A stretch of DNA of 64,000 nt from Holothuria scabra (Eukaryota; Echinodermata; Holothuroidea; Aspidochirotida; Holothuriidae). Of this stretch, positions 34,518-45,824 are shown one piece after another (position 1 is the stretch's first letter; each line of letters begins with the position of its first letter). A program made the position numbers and the translations under genes. The stretch is from the NCBI GenBank assembly GCA_037179385.1, contig CM074179.1:32927903-32991902 (forward strand). Reading direction: 5' to 3'. The notes under the pieces were generated by a model, which saw only the letters and a program-made list of their open reading frames with translations, searched no databases and was not told where the DNA came from.

Positions 34518-36408
34518 GGTCAAATAAGGGTACAAAAGGATGGCGCCGATTTATACTCCGAAAACTGATCGGGTGTAACTGCTATTTCCTAAGCCCTCGT
34601 GGGTTCACAGAAGTACCGGTAGTACAGTTACAGTAGTCCATAAAAAAAACGAGGAACCCCGAACGGATGAAAAAATGGGTACTTTAAAGTGTTGGCAGCC
34701 TGGGATTTACAGTAATATCTTCCGACATTCCAAGTTCCGACATCCTTATAGTATTGCGACACCCCTTAACTCCGACCAATTAATTACATTCCAAGTTCCA
34801 ATAGTCCTGATTAGCCTGGGCCATATAGTACGCCTAAATAGGAAGTCCTAATTAGTTTTGTCTCTCGTAAACTCCGAATCGGCAGGTACATATTTCTTCG
34901 GAGAATTCTGCCCAAATTAAAAAATGATCCTAAGAGGGTAGACGGTTTCAAATACTGTTGAAGTTCAAGTTCGGTTTTTGAAATAGTCCTATAGGCCCCA
35001 CTGTAGTTTAAATACGGTGCACGGTCCTTTCCATAAGTCACCTCTTTCGACAGGCGGGTATACAGGGGCAAACAACTCACAGTCCACGGGGGGGGGGGGG
35101 GATGTCCGTGAATATACAGTAGGGCAGACAACTGGTGGGGTTGGCCTATTTTCTGTCCACTAAAAAAATTAAGAAACTTACCGCTATCGTTATGTGCCTT
35201 GAGTTCAAAGAATTAAAATACTAGTTAATCCGAATAAAATCCACAGTTACAGAAAGACCAGCAAGAGAGATTTACGCCGTATTGAGTTTACGAATCCGCC
35301 ATCCCTGATAAAAATTTGGATACTTTCCTTGGCCCGTCGCACCTTTGCGTACTTTTAAATAATAGCCTGGTGCATACTTTATTAGGTCCCATACGACACC
35401 GTGGCTCTTTGACCCACACATTCTCCAGTTCCCTAAGCTATGATTTCCTTGCTTAAACTTGATCAGTTGCATGTTTCTAAAATCGCTGGCTAATTTGATG
35501 CAAAACATGCATTTGCTTTCTTTTTCAACGGTCTGGTTGGCCAATGAATACCAACAGGCCAGATTGACTGAACAGATGTTACGCAAGCTTCTGCTTTAAT
35601 CTGAAGACGGGTTAGTCCCAACGAAAGCCCCTACGACCAAGATCTGAAGTGCAGTACAGTGAGCTAGCTAGCAGTCGCTGTTGATCACAAAACTAGCGGC
35701 ATTTCTGCAGCGCGCGTGGCCCGTCATAGGAATACATGTCTGAACATGTCTTGGACTGTCGTTCTCGCACAGTCTTACCTTTCACCTTCACGGTTCACCT
35801 TTGCCCCCTCCAATGACCGTGGCACAAAATGTCATGTGCTAGGTCGTGGCAACACGTTCAGCAAATCAGGGGTCTCGGTTTGGGGACTTTCCGGTGACTT
35901 CATCACTCTGTTTCTTCCCGATTGGTTGCAGCTCGTAAGTGTTACGACACGTGTACAAATCCACGAGATCAGACAGTCAGACGAGAAAGTTCGATTCATT
36001 GCGGTGCGGTGTATACTGTAACCAATGCATGTTGACGTTTAACTGTTATACATTTTTGTGTGATAGATTAACGAAGTTATCGGGCTATATTTTCATTGAG
36101 AATACGATGACTAAAAATTGCAGCAAAGTCCCATTTGGAATTCGTAGTTTTCGTGTTTTTCTGGACTAAATTTTGTAATCCATTGTGGACTTAAAGTCTT
36201 CTTGCCGAGTCGGCCTTGTCGGGCGCAAGAACGAGGGGGATGTTTGATTGATTGTGGGATTCCTTGGGAAAATCGGGGGTGTAGTTCTGGTCTCTTGATG
36301 GGGGATGGAGTAGGGGTGGGTAGGGTGGGGGTATTGGGGATGGTGGTAGTTAGACAAAGTTTTACGGCCCAGTTTCCAGCCTATTGATTCAGGTCGAGTC
36401 GGCCACGG

Positions 36409-36600
36409 CTTTTTTTTTTTTTTTTTAAGTTGTGGCTCACTGGCTTGTTTTCCTACTCCATTGCTTATGTGGAGCATCATGCACAATGTCAGTAAGGTCC
36501 ATTTGAAGAGTCTTTGGTATGTCTCTACATGGGAATCTATTCATCAGACCCAAGCCTTCCCCGTGACAGGCGAATGCGTTACCGTTAGACCAAAGACGCG
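36409..36600 (-). repeat. tRNA-derived SINE, copy 2, with poly(A) tail (minus strand)
   Basis: On the minus strand the head reads TCTTTGGTCTAACGGTAACG ... GCCTGTCACGGGGAAGGC, close to a tRNA with A and B boxes. The body (ATACCAAAGACTCTTCAAAT, GCTCCACATAAGCAATGG, GTAGGAAAACAAGCC) is shared with copy 1. It ends in a run of about 18 A (plus-strand T run 36409-36426). Confidence 0.72.
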
Positions 36601-37079
36601 GTCTGGAGGGTGGGGGTTGATATGTTTACGAGCCAGGACTCGCCGACCCCGACCTCCCGACTGCATGTTGAATAATCTAAGCTTTAACCACATGACCATG
36701 CATGATCAAGTTGGAGTGATTAAGGACAATATATTTACGAAGAATCATCTGTTAAAAACAATCTGGGAGATCAAATTTAATATGGAATTGACTACGTAGT
36801 TATTCATGAATAAAAATCCACCTAACGACCACGGCCGACTTTAAAGATCGCACCGCGCTGCAGCTTAGATAAGGGTGTGTTTGATCTATTTGCAGTGGGG
36901 AAATTAAGGTCTTGAGTGGTCTACAAGGCCGGGGTGGGAAATACATAACGTTTCGTAGGGAGTGTCAAATATGTGCTCTTTTGAAGTATGCTCTCACTCG
37001 CGCAGCCAGTAGAAGGGCAGGAATAACAGTTTACGTCCGCCAGGGGGGGGGGGCAAAAGGGAGGGGGGTTCCGGCAAGA

Positions 37080-37240
37080 GAAGGTTTGTGAGACCGGAAA
37101 TTACAATGAGAAAGGCCCGCATGACCAACTATGAGAAAACGATCGAAATCTGGAAGGGTTCACGGGCCGAAAAAGTGTGAAAAAGTTCGCAAGACTGAAA
37201 CTGAGAAAAGGCGTGGTAGACCGAAAATGTGTAAAGTTCG
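37080..37240 (+). repeat. Degenerate ~28-bp tandem array
   Basis: Units of the type AGACCGAAAATGTGTAAAGT and AGACTGAAACTGAGAAAAGG follow one another with heavy divergence. A similar array on the same strand occurs near 9260-9400. Confidence 0.45.
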
Positions 37241-39994
37241 GCAGGTATTTACTTTCGGTCGCACAACCGTTCCCCATTTTCTGGGAACAATTCAGTTTTG
37301 GTCAGGCTAAGGTTGATGCCCTAGAAAATACAGGTCACGCTCTGGTCAGGTCACGGCGCCGCGCCTCTGTGACTGTGATTCCAGACAGATTCTAGACAGT
37401 CATCGCGTCGTCGAGTCTACGCGGTCAACATCAAAGGGTGCGGCGAATACGAAGCGATGAAAATATGGTCACTAACCCAGGTGAACGAAATGTTTACGAA
37501 TAAGGTTGCGCGATTAAACGTTCTTGAACGGTGGGAAATGGGGCTGCTTTTTGTTTTGAAACCATGGAATCGAGCGATACTAAAACTTGTGCAGTTCTAT
37601 TAAACTAGCAGTTTGTGAGTGTTGCTTATGTGGAGTTTTCTTAACACGGTACGCAATTAAAATTCGTTTGGATTATATCATACGCCGACATTGACTGGGC
37701 TTAACTGATTCAATGGATTTAATTTGGATTTATACATATCTGCTTGTGTGGGAATATAATCTTTGCAAAAGGTAAGACTAAGAGAATCATATATCTTGTT
37801 TAGGAATTTGGAAAGAACTATAGCTCTTAAACAAGGCGGTGCATTACGGGATCGAGAGAAAAAACTGTCCCTGCAACTTAAAATCGGCCTACGAACAATT
37901 TCAATTCAGTACCACCTACATCGTGTAATCTTTAAGCTCTGTGTACTTTTCTACCGTGGCTGAGGAATTTCAAAGCTGTACTGAAGGTACACATAGGGGG
38001 TAATTTGACCCCGCCTTCCTCAAATGTTGACTCCCCGCCCCAACTTCAGTTAGGAGTTGGGACAGCCGAAAAAATACAACCCTATAGAGAGAGAACTTTT
38101 CATCCATTCATATGCTAAAACCTAAGGACTCTCGGGGGTTTTGCCTCCCTGGACCCCCACCCTCTTTGAGCTCGGTTTTGCGCAGCGTCGGAGAAATAAT
38201 GCCCCTCCCCCCTTATTTCCTTGCCCTAAATTTTACTGCCCTTAGTTTTACTCCCCTAATTTTGACATTCTGAAGGTCCAGCTACTTTCTACTTAAAAGG
38301 TAAAGCTGGAGGTAAATTCATATTGCTATTTTCACTTGCTAGACTTACCTTTTTTGGTTTGGTCGTAGGTTAATCTGAAAAGAAATGGGCCGTGTGAGGT
38401 AGGAATGGGATGTATACACGGAGCATGCACATATCATTTTTTGGAAAAAGTACAGCACATGTTGTTGCTTTACTAAATTTGCGCGAAGCTCCATTGGCGG
38501 ATGCAAGAAAAATATTAATCGGCAAATAATTTCAACATGATTTTAGCGCTGAACGCCAACGTTTCGGCACTGTAACAAACAATCTGCTACATGACAACCT
38601 GAACCTCCGTATGACCGGATCTTTGGATACCGTGTGTGGTTCCCGTGCCAGAAAGGCTAACACCTACTTTCATAAAATCTCTTAACCAGATGCGGAATAC
38701 AATATGTCCTGATGAGGCCAGTATCAAAGGGTTACCTCATCAAATTAATCAATACTTTAACGATAGTTAGCTGTCATTCTGCGTCAATTGAAAGATAAGT
38801 CAAAACGAGTACCATAGCCTAAAATTTGGATGCAGTTTTACTGTTAATATTGTCAAGGTGTTACTTCTTGAAACATTTGAATGAAAAAATATTCTTACTA
38901 TGTGGACCTCACGCAACATTTGCATAACGGAAAAGTCCCCCAAAACACACAGTGCAGTCAAATAATTTCCGAGTAGGTTTACATTGTCGACTTGTTATTT
39001 TTTCAAGGGACTGCGCTGCAAAAGGCCTTAACTCTTCACAGTTAATTACGCAAACTTTTCATTCCTAAACTATTCATCGGTACAGCAAAACGATAGTAGT
39101 AGTGTAGTTTAACTTTTAAAACAAACCGATAGGACATAGTACTTTCATTCAAACTTCATATAGACCCTCTCTGTTTGCTTTGCCACATACCCCAAAAAGA
39201 TGTTAGAGTGTTTAAGCTGTTACGTTTTCCGAGCGTATTTGCTTAATAACCCGCGCTCTGGGCGGTCAGTATTGACTGCCAACAACCGCTTACAACATGA
39301 TCCGTGGACAGCTAAATGGAGAGTGGTAGCAAAGTGTCAAATGACTGCAGTAACATTTTTAAATGCAGTACCGCCGCCGTTTACTTAAAAATGGATAAGT
39401 TAAAAATAACGATGAAAAGACCATATGCTGTATACGGTAAACTGCTCAAAATTTCTCAGGGAATATACGATGTTATCTCAAGTAAATGCCAATGCAACTT
39501 TAGAGGCGCATTGTGTGTAACTTGCTCTGCACGTACGGATTTGACATCGATTTCACCGAAGTTCAATTACAGTTACTGAACATCAAATTGTTTAGTTAAT
39601 TTGGACATAATAAATTTGCATTGTTCGTCAGGGAGGGTTTTCCGTCCTCTAGAGGACGGCTATATTGTGGCTCAATTTACGTGGCTCTCATTCATACCGT
39701 GTTTGGAACAAGCAGCCACAACACAAAAGAGACCGCTATTGTTCGCTAAACCTGTTCTAAAAGAAAATCCTATTGTTGCGTGCGACGAATTCCCGTCCGC
39801 TCGTGGACGAGTTTATTGTGCACTAAATCCTTGCACAAAAGATGGGATTTTGCGACGAGTTGGAGGGCTATTGATAGTAATTTCATGGGGGGAAATTTCG
39901 TTGCGACGAGTTTGCGACGGATGAGACAGGTATGGGACGGTTGGGACGGCTATCGATTTTTTACGAGTGTCAAAACGGACGGAACGGTACTGTA

Positions 39995-40440
39995 CTTAAA
40001 AATTCTGGGATTATGCTTCTTAGTAACAGACATAACATTACACTTTGCCGGATGAAATCTCATGCCCCAGGTTTTGGCCCATTGGGTCAGATGAGCAATG
40101 TCTCTCTGCAGCTCGTTGCAGTCATTATGATTTTCAATGACTCTATAACAAACACAATCGTCCGCAAAAAGCCTAACTTTAAAAGAAGCAGCCACGACAA
40201 TATCGTTAATGTATGATAGAAAGAGAATTGGTCCTAGTACAGACACTTGCGGAACACCAGAAAGAACCGGAGCAGGAGTTTATTTTGTACCATTTACAAC
40301 AACAGATTGAGAGCAATCAGAAAGAAAGTTATTCACCCAATTTATGACTTGCCTAGAGACCCCTTAAGAATATAACTTTGCCTTAAGAAGTTCATGGGGA
40401 ACAGTGTCAAAAGCTTTCTCGAAGTCTAAAATAAATTCTA
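39995..40440 (-). pseudogene. LINE reverse transcriptase palm region, continuous with 28,626-29,236
   Basis: Minus-strand motifs in order are FILDFEKAFDTVPHELLKAK, then SGVPQVSVLGPILFLSYIND, then VRLFADDCVCYRVI (the catalytic Asp-Asp is present) and HPAKCNVMSVTKK up to the insertion junction. In-frame stops lie in the SQSVV region. It is the upstream half of the LINE broken by the TA-flanked element. Domain 0-3 of reverse transcriptase and any endonuclease are missing because another fragment abuts upstream. Confidence 0.88.
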
Positions 40441-40740
40441 CAGTAACACAGTCATGGAAAAACTTTTCAATGTTTACCTGAAAGCTGTGCACTGATAGGG
40501 TGTTAACTACCCACTCAGACAGGCTTTTCCATTCATTGATGACCCTATGAGTGAAACTGAACTTGCTAATGTCAAATCTAGCAAAAGACTTAAAATCAAG
40601 CTTTTTACAATGGCCTTTAATCCAAGGATTACTTTGGACCTACAAACTGACAAAGGATTTCCTTCAGAAAGAAACTTGTAAACATGGAGCATGTCTCCCC
40701 TAATCCTTCTTAGCTCCAAAGTGTTTAGCCCAAACTGTTT
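40441..40740 (-). pseudogene. C-terminal tail fragment of a second LINE copy, fused head-on to the RT fragment
   Basis: Minus-strand translation across a frameshift gives FGLNTLELRRIRGDMLHVYK, KFLSEGNPL, then FTHRVINEWKSLSEWVVN and SVHSFQVNIEKFF. This is the extreme C-terminus typical of CR1/Jockey-group proteins, yet it lies 5' of a reverse-transcriptase palm. Two truncated copies are therefore joined. Confidence 0.75.
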
Positions 40741-41168
40741 TAAGCCTTAAAGGATAAGGTAAATTAGATTTCTTGGGCATAAACAATGTTTAATACTGTT
40801 TTCACTGTTACTTAGTGCTATTTTGGGGAGTTAAGCCTACGCCAAGACAACTTTCACCAAGCATTTAATGTAAAATGAATGGAAAACAGCCATCAACTTC
40901 ATCAACAAAAACCCCGTTTTAGTCGGTTTTAACTCATTTAAAGACTGAGGAATTGACAAAACACCATTTTTGGCAACATCTGACAGATGTAGTATCTTAT
41001 TTTACTCCCACAAAGACGCCATCACTAAAATTGATGGTACGCGAAACTAAGGGGCATAAAACAACCTGAAGTTGTAACAATAGGCTAATTTCTATCTAAC
41101 TAAACCATGTTCCATATCAAAATAAAGTGAACAAATGATACTTTGGCCTGGTTATAAATTTTTTGACT
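40741..41168. other. No feature recognised
   Basis: AT-rich sequence with no clear repeat termini or coding segment. Confidence 0.4.
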
Positions 41169-41172
41169 TTAA

Positions 41173-41497
41173 AGGCCCAGTTCTCTCACCCCAAACAGTA
41201 CCAATTTTCCCAACCCTCCCACAATTGTCTGTAATTTATTCTCATTCAGATACAATCTCAGTTTATTGCTTCAAGCTGAGCATAGAAAAACTCAATTTAT
41301 ATAATCAAAACACTCTCAGTACCATTCATCCTGTATCATATGGCCTAAGCTTTAGTATTCTGTATAGGCTAAATAATGTATTGTTTTGAATTAGCTGTCA
41401 GTCAAAGAGCTGAGCCAATTGAGAATTTCGGTACCCCCCCCCCCCTCCCACAAACACACACACCAAAATTGTAGTTTGGGGTGAGAGGTTTGGCCCT
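41173..41497 (+). mobile_element. TTAA-flanked MITE, family T, copy 3
   Basis: Flanked by TTAA at 41169-41172 and 41498-41501. The ends are AGGCCCAGTTCTCTCACCCC and the complement of AGGGCCAAACCTCTCACCCC. It shares its interior with copies 1, 2 and 4 and is the most complete of them. A C-run of 12 lies at about 41434-41445. Confidence 0.85.
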
Positions 41498-41501
41498 TTA
41501 A

Positions 41502-42573
41502 GGGTGGGTTACCTGCTGGAATGAGCGAAACTTTCGTATAACTATGATGCTTCTGGAACGTTAGGCCTAGGCTAGCCCCTAGCCTAGGCCTAAAAAACGT
41601 CGCCGTTAGTCCTTATTCAAGTGATTTCGTAGTTATGGGTCTCGACAGTTGAGGCACATTGCCAGACAAACTTTACTTTCTAACTAACGATCAAACCTCA
41701 CTCTTCACCAACCCAGTCTACTGTATATAAAAAAAACCTTACCGAAGTGATGGTGTTCCTATCATTGGTTATAAACCAGAGAAATGCCTTCAAAATCAGG
41801 GACAACGTCCCTAACTTTCGTCTTGCTGCTTCACTTTTGAGTACAGTCGCATATATGTTTGTTTACACATACAATTCGGGCAACCGCCCCACAAACCTGT
41901 CTCTACTAAACCTCGCGCAGCACACCTGAGTATTTTATGGTTTGTCTGCGTAGCTTTACGCGGAAACGCGCTGTGTGGTATGGGCACGTCCGGGATTAGA
42001 GGACGCTGTTTTCTTTTGTTCTTTCGTCAAATTAGAAATCTCCTGATTAGCGCATATCATCTCACAGTCAGTGAGATGATAAACAGAATTTTCAAAGAAC
42101 ATAACATACGTCTGAAAACTTTTTTGGATGTTTAATGTGTACATTGTAAAAAAGTCTCTAATATTACGAAATTTTCCTTAAGTCACACAAGAAAAAATAA
42201 AGACACACAAAAAGAATACATTACAGTTCTGTTAAATAAAATTTACACCACCTTTAGTTTTAATGTATCCCTGTGTTTTTTTTATTTCCTGTCAATAAGC
42301 AGACATTTTTACAAAGTATGGTTGCCTGCAAAGGACAAAAATCGTGACTTAATTAAAGCTTGCATCAACATAATTTAATACTGACTATGGTAGAATCTGA
42401 TTGTTTGGGCTGTTTGTTAGTTTTGGTGGTTTGACTTTTGAATAGGGTTTGAACTTTAGGACATTGGACCTCCTTTGCCCTTCAACCTGTTATGTAAGTA
42501 TGCACTTTTATGTCTACACAAAATCTATATAATGATGCTTTGATTGAGTAGAATTAATGCAGACGTATATTGA
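41502..42573. other. Unassigned sequence with a perfect palindrome
   Basis: Contains the 15-bp perfect hairpin at 41561-41593 and a GC-richer block at 41740-41960 that might be a transcription start region. No gene is supported. The rest is AT-rich without clear repeats. Confidence 0.4.
41561..41593. repeat. Perfect 15-bp-arm hairpin of TAGGCCTA/CCTAGG words
   Basis: TTAGGCCTAGGCTAG, a 3-base loop (CCC), then CTAGCCTAGGCCTAA; the arms are fully complementary. The same words recur near 6875, 7540, 7725, 45860 and 60935. Confidence 0.8.
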
Positions 42574-42936
42574 CAGGGGCGTCGGAACCGGTGTGGCAGG
42601 TCCGGCGGCCGCCGGACTAATAGAGACGACTTTGTCAGTCTGTCTCTATTTGTCACTATAGCATTTGGTTGTCATTAGGGCTCTTCATTTTCGAGGGGGG
42701 GTTATTGGAATAATGTCGAAAAAGAGAGTTAGAAAAAATCTTAAAAAACATAAAAATTTCAGGAGCTTCCGGGGACTTCGCCCCCTGGACCCCCACCAGG
42801 GCCTTTGACGGGCCCCTGGATCCCACGCCGATATGCGAGGGCTTCGCGCTCGCATTGCCACTACGCGGCAATATTAATTGCCTTTTGTGTTGAGTTTATC
42901 TGCCGTACCAATCTTAAATAGCTTCCGGCGCCCCTG
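42574..42936. mobile_element. ~363-bp TIR element with 5-bp flanking repeat
   Basis: It starts CAGGGGCGTCGGAACCGG and ends with the complement of CAGGGGCGCCGGAAGC, flanked by ATTGA on both sides. The interior has GGACTTCGCCCCCTGGACCC and GAGGGCTTCGCGCTCGCA, motifs of common repeats. A 5-bp duplication with CAGGGGCG ends matches the element at 48,012-49,210. Confidence 0.7.
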
Positions 42937-45320
42937 ATTGATATGGATTCAGCGGCATGTTAGTTCGATTTCAATGCGGACGCATATTCGATATAATGAG
43001 CACATTTAGTCGTATCAATTAGGACACAATTTTCCATTTAGAGGTGAGATATATTCTATTTATTGCCGTCATATGTATGTGAATTAAGCGGACGTAAGCG
43101 TATTCTCGATTTAATGCAATGCGCGGCGTGGGCCGCGTCACCAGACATTTTTAAAGGGTTCCGCGTTTTGGGCGAAAAGGGAAGTTATTGCGCGCAAGCG
43201 GCACACTCGCGCGACAGCGCGAGCACTACGCCGCGGGTCGTGGAGCTCGCTTAAGGGCCCTGGTGGGATCCAAGGGGCAAAGCCCTGGAAGCTTTGATGA
43301 GTTAGACATTTCAAATGTGCGGGAAATGCGTCAATATTGCTAGTTTGGTAAGTCCAAAATTATGATTTCATAAATGTTTAGGGCAAAACGTGAACCCATG
43401 GATGAGATAATCAAAGAGAAAGCTTTATATCTTAAAGTGACATTGGCATCAGAGCGTTTTTCTTTTAAAGTTGGGGTGCTATCGTGGGATCCATGTGCTC
43501 AGTAAAGGGAACCAGCTGGAGTGGTAGTATCCAGAAGAAAAGACAGGGATGGGACAGCGGGGAACACTGCCCCTCCCCCGTCGGGGAAGGTCGGTCGTTT
43601 CGTCGGGAGGCCTAAAAATTAAAAAAATAATAATAAACCCTACAGGGACTGAGTAACTGGACTGCTGGATAGGCGATGTAGAACATATTTTGTTTTGTAA
43701 TGCTATTTTAATACGGAATCGATTTTGAATCACTTCTCGGCTCTGTTTCACCTCATTTCATGTAACTTTTTCCTACCTCGTCCCCCGTCAGGCATTTTTT
43801 TTTTACGGGGAGTACTAAAAATGAAAAACATAAGGGACTGAAGTTACTGGATGGATGATCTTTTTTTTTTTCCTTTAGCTATTTTGTTTTTCTTTTGGGA
43901 CGCTATCTGAGTCGGTTTAATCACTTCTTACTAGCTGTGCTATCCCTCATCTCATCTTCAGTCCGTGCGCGCGAGGACATGCCCCCGTCGGGGATGGGTT
44001 ACCCACCCGTTCTGTTGAGAAAATCCAATTTCTTCGGGGAGCCTTCATCCACAGACCCACGATAAAAGATGTGGGCCTGATAAACTTCAGTCACTCGGAC
44101 GACATTCTTGATTCTGCTTACTAGAAGACCATATTCTTGAAGGAAACTCACAATTCTCCTTACAAAAACGAACGAGGGGTTTTCATGTGCGTGTGATACT
44201 CAGTGGTCTGCCATTTGGCCTGCCAGGACAGCCGAATTCTCACAACAGTAATGAATATCGGCAATGTCGTTTTCAGCTACACGTAGTCTAATGATAAATG
44301 GTGTGAGAATATCTCCCCATAATTCTGACTGAGAGTTTATTTGAAGGCACATTGTAACGTGTCATATTTTCAATTACGTTGGGAGTAAAACCATTAATAG
44401 TCTGGAGCTCGGGCAGTCACGCAAAAAATTAAATGTATTTAGTGGACCTTGCAATTGAATTCAACGAATATCCTCAATCATACAGTCAAAACATTATAGT
44501 ATGTTTTCAATTCCGTTGCATAGTTTCCCCGTAAAGAGACAGGACCATTACATTGTGTCAGTACTTTTTATCCGGTTCCTTTTAGCTCATTTGGCAAGTT
44601 GGTTTTTTCTATTGAATTGAAACTTTCTTTTTAAAGGAAATCTCAAAATAACGACTGCTTCATTTCTAGTTACAAGTCTGGGAAATGTATTCCGGCTATC
44701 TGAGGGGTTAGATTTTGCAACAATTCCTGTACGCTTCGCGCCTACTGATGGTAGCGCTCCGCATAGAGAGAGTTTTGGTCGAACAGTTTACTTAAAGTGT
44801 ACCTCAAGTCAAAAAATTCAAAAATATATATGTAAGAGCATGAGAAATAAATTATAACAGTCCAACTCCCATCTTTATAGGACATTCCTGAGCTAAAATA
44901 TTAAATGTTGAAGTTTATTCACTTAAAACAAATTGGTCCATTGGGCAATAGTATGTGACTTTCTTGTTGTACAAATCACATAATATGCCTTGTTTTCCTT
45001 TAAAATTAAAAATGTTTTATGACCTTGAACGCTTCCTGATCGCTTGCATAGCATGTTGCACAAAAAAGGTTTAATTAATAACATAACCCCATGAAAGTTG
45101 GAGTGCTATCGCACCCTGGTACGAGGTGCAGTAACTTTTAGAAAAACAAAGAAATACAGAGATTGTAATCTGAGTAGTACAACAATATGTATTACGCAAT
45201 ACACCATTTTAACTTTAAGGAATAAACTCCAGCATTTTATATCTAAGCTCAGGAATGCCCTTCATAGCTCAGACAGGGGAGATCTTCCCAGCAGACAAGC
45301 TAGACTAGTTTAACGTGTTG
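42937..45320. other. Repeat debris, no intact element delimited
   Basis: A block of GCGCGACAGCGCGAGC palindromes lies at 43,200-43,260. Related GGGACTGA(A)G(T)TACTGGA repeats lie at 43,650 and 43,840. At 44,630-44,780 there is a copy of the subterminal region of the CAGGGGCGGAT family (TTACAAG(T/C)CTG(G)GAAATG, TATCTGAGG, GATGGTAGCGCTCCGC). No gene is supported. Confidence 0.45.
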
Positions 45321-45327
45321 TCCTTAA

Positions 45328-45624
45328 AGGGCCAAATCTCTCACCCCAAACTGCAATTTTGGAACCCGGGTACCAAAATTCTCAATTGGCTCAGCTCTTT
45401 GATTGACAGCTAATTCAAAAAATGCAGAGTACCAAAGCTTATATTACACAGCATGAATTGTACTGAGAGTGTTTTGGTTATATAAATTGAGTTTGTCTAT
45501 ACTCACATAGAAGCAATAAACTGAGATTCTATCCGGATGAGTTTGAATTTCAGACAATTGTGGGAGGGGCTTAAATAAGAAGGTTAGGAGAATTGGTACT
45601 GCTTGGATTGAGAGAACTGAGCCT
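45328..45624 (-). mobile_element. TTAA-flanked MITE, family T, copy 4 (reverse orientation)
   Basis: Flanked by TTAA at 45324-45327 and 45625-45628. Ends AGGGCCAAATCTCTCACCCC and the complement of AGGCTCAGTTCTCTCAATCC. The interior is the reverse complement of copies 1-3. Confidence 0.85.
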
Positions 45625-45824
45625 TTAAGTGGACGTATAGCTTCTTCGGGAAGCAGTATCAAGTTTGGTTTCGCCGAACGGCCCTTTGCCAGAGGGTCGG
45701 GAGGACTTTGGAAAAAGTAGTTTAACGTTAGAATTAGGCCTACGGCTTTTCTCGGTCTCGAATCTACTGTCCTAGCCTATACGAACTACCCTTTTTCTGA
45801 ATTTACGTATTTGCTCCACTGTGT

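Larger units (their letters stand above)
33194..39967. other. Body of the 10.76-kb element: repeats, no coding gene recognised
   Basis: It includes a repeated GCGACGGGAAACCGTCCTAT (33213 and 33255), a direct repeat (34055-34190 with 34382-34517), a SINE (36409-36600), a ~28-bp degenerate array (37080-37240), poly-G tracts (33798, 35090, 37044) and GGGGGTTTTGCC-type repeat ends near 38,140. Nothing resembles a transposase. Confidence 0.45.
29237..39992. mobile_element. 10.76-kb TA-flanked DNA element inserted in a LINE
   Basis: Perfect 25-bp inverted repeats (29237-29261 and 39968-39992) begin CAGTACCGTTCCGTCC. Each end is flanked by TA, and merging the two TA copies restores the LINE frame across the junction. 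Near both ends the word GACGAGTTTGCGACGGA occurs on the same strand (29263-29279 and about 39906-39922), and GCGACG/CGTCC words recur around 33,210-33,280 and 39,780-39,955. CAGT ends plus TA fit Tc1/mariner-like insertion. I find no transposase, so it is non-autonomous or hollowed out. Much of its length is later nested sequence. Confidence 0.85.

Noticed and set aside
35715..36170. Plus-strand open frames in the body of the TA-flanked element
   Set aside because: No transposase catalytic motifs or zinc fingers; the frames overlap each other and look random.
36166..36486. Pro/Thr-rich open frame
   Set aside because: Low-complexity sequence over G-rich DNA and the poly(T) of a SINE; no conserved segment.
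41740..41960. Possible first exon of an unseen minus-strand gene (GC-richer block with a GTAAGG donor)
   Set aside because: No recognisable protein and no downstream exon could be found; only a promoter-like composition.
43990..44190. Minus-strand open stretch ending FVRRIVSFLQEYGLLVSRIK and on to a stop
   Set aside because: No family recognised and the upstream frame is broken; probably repeat-derived, not supported as a gene.
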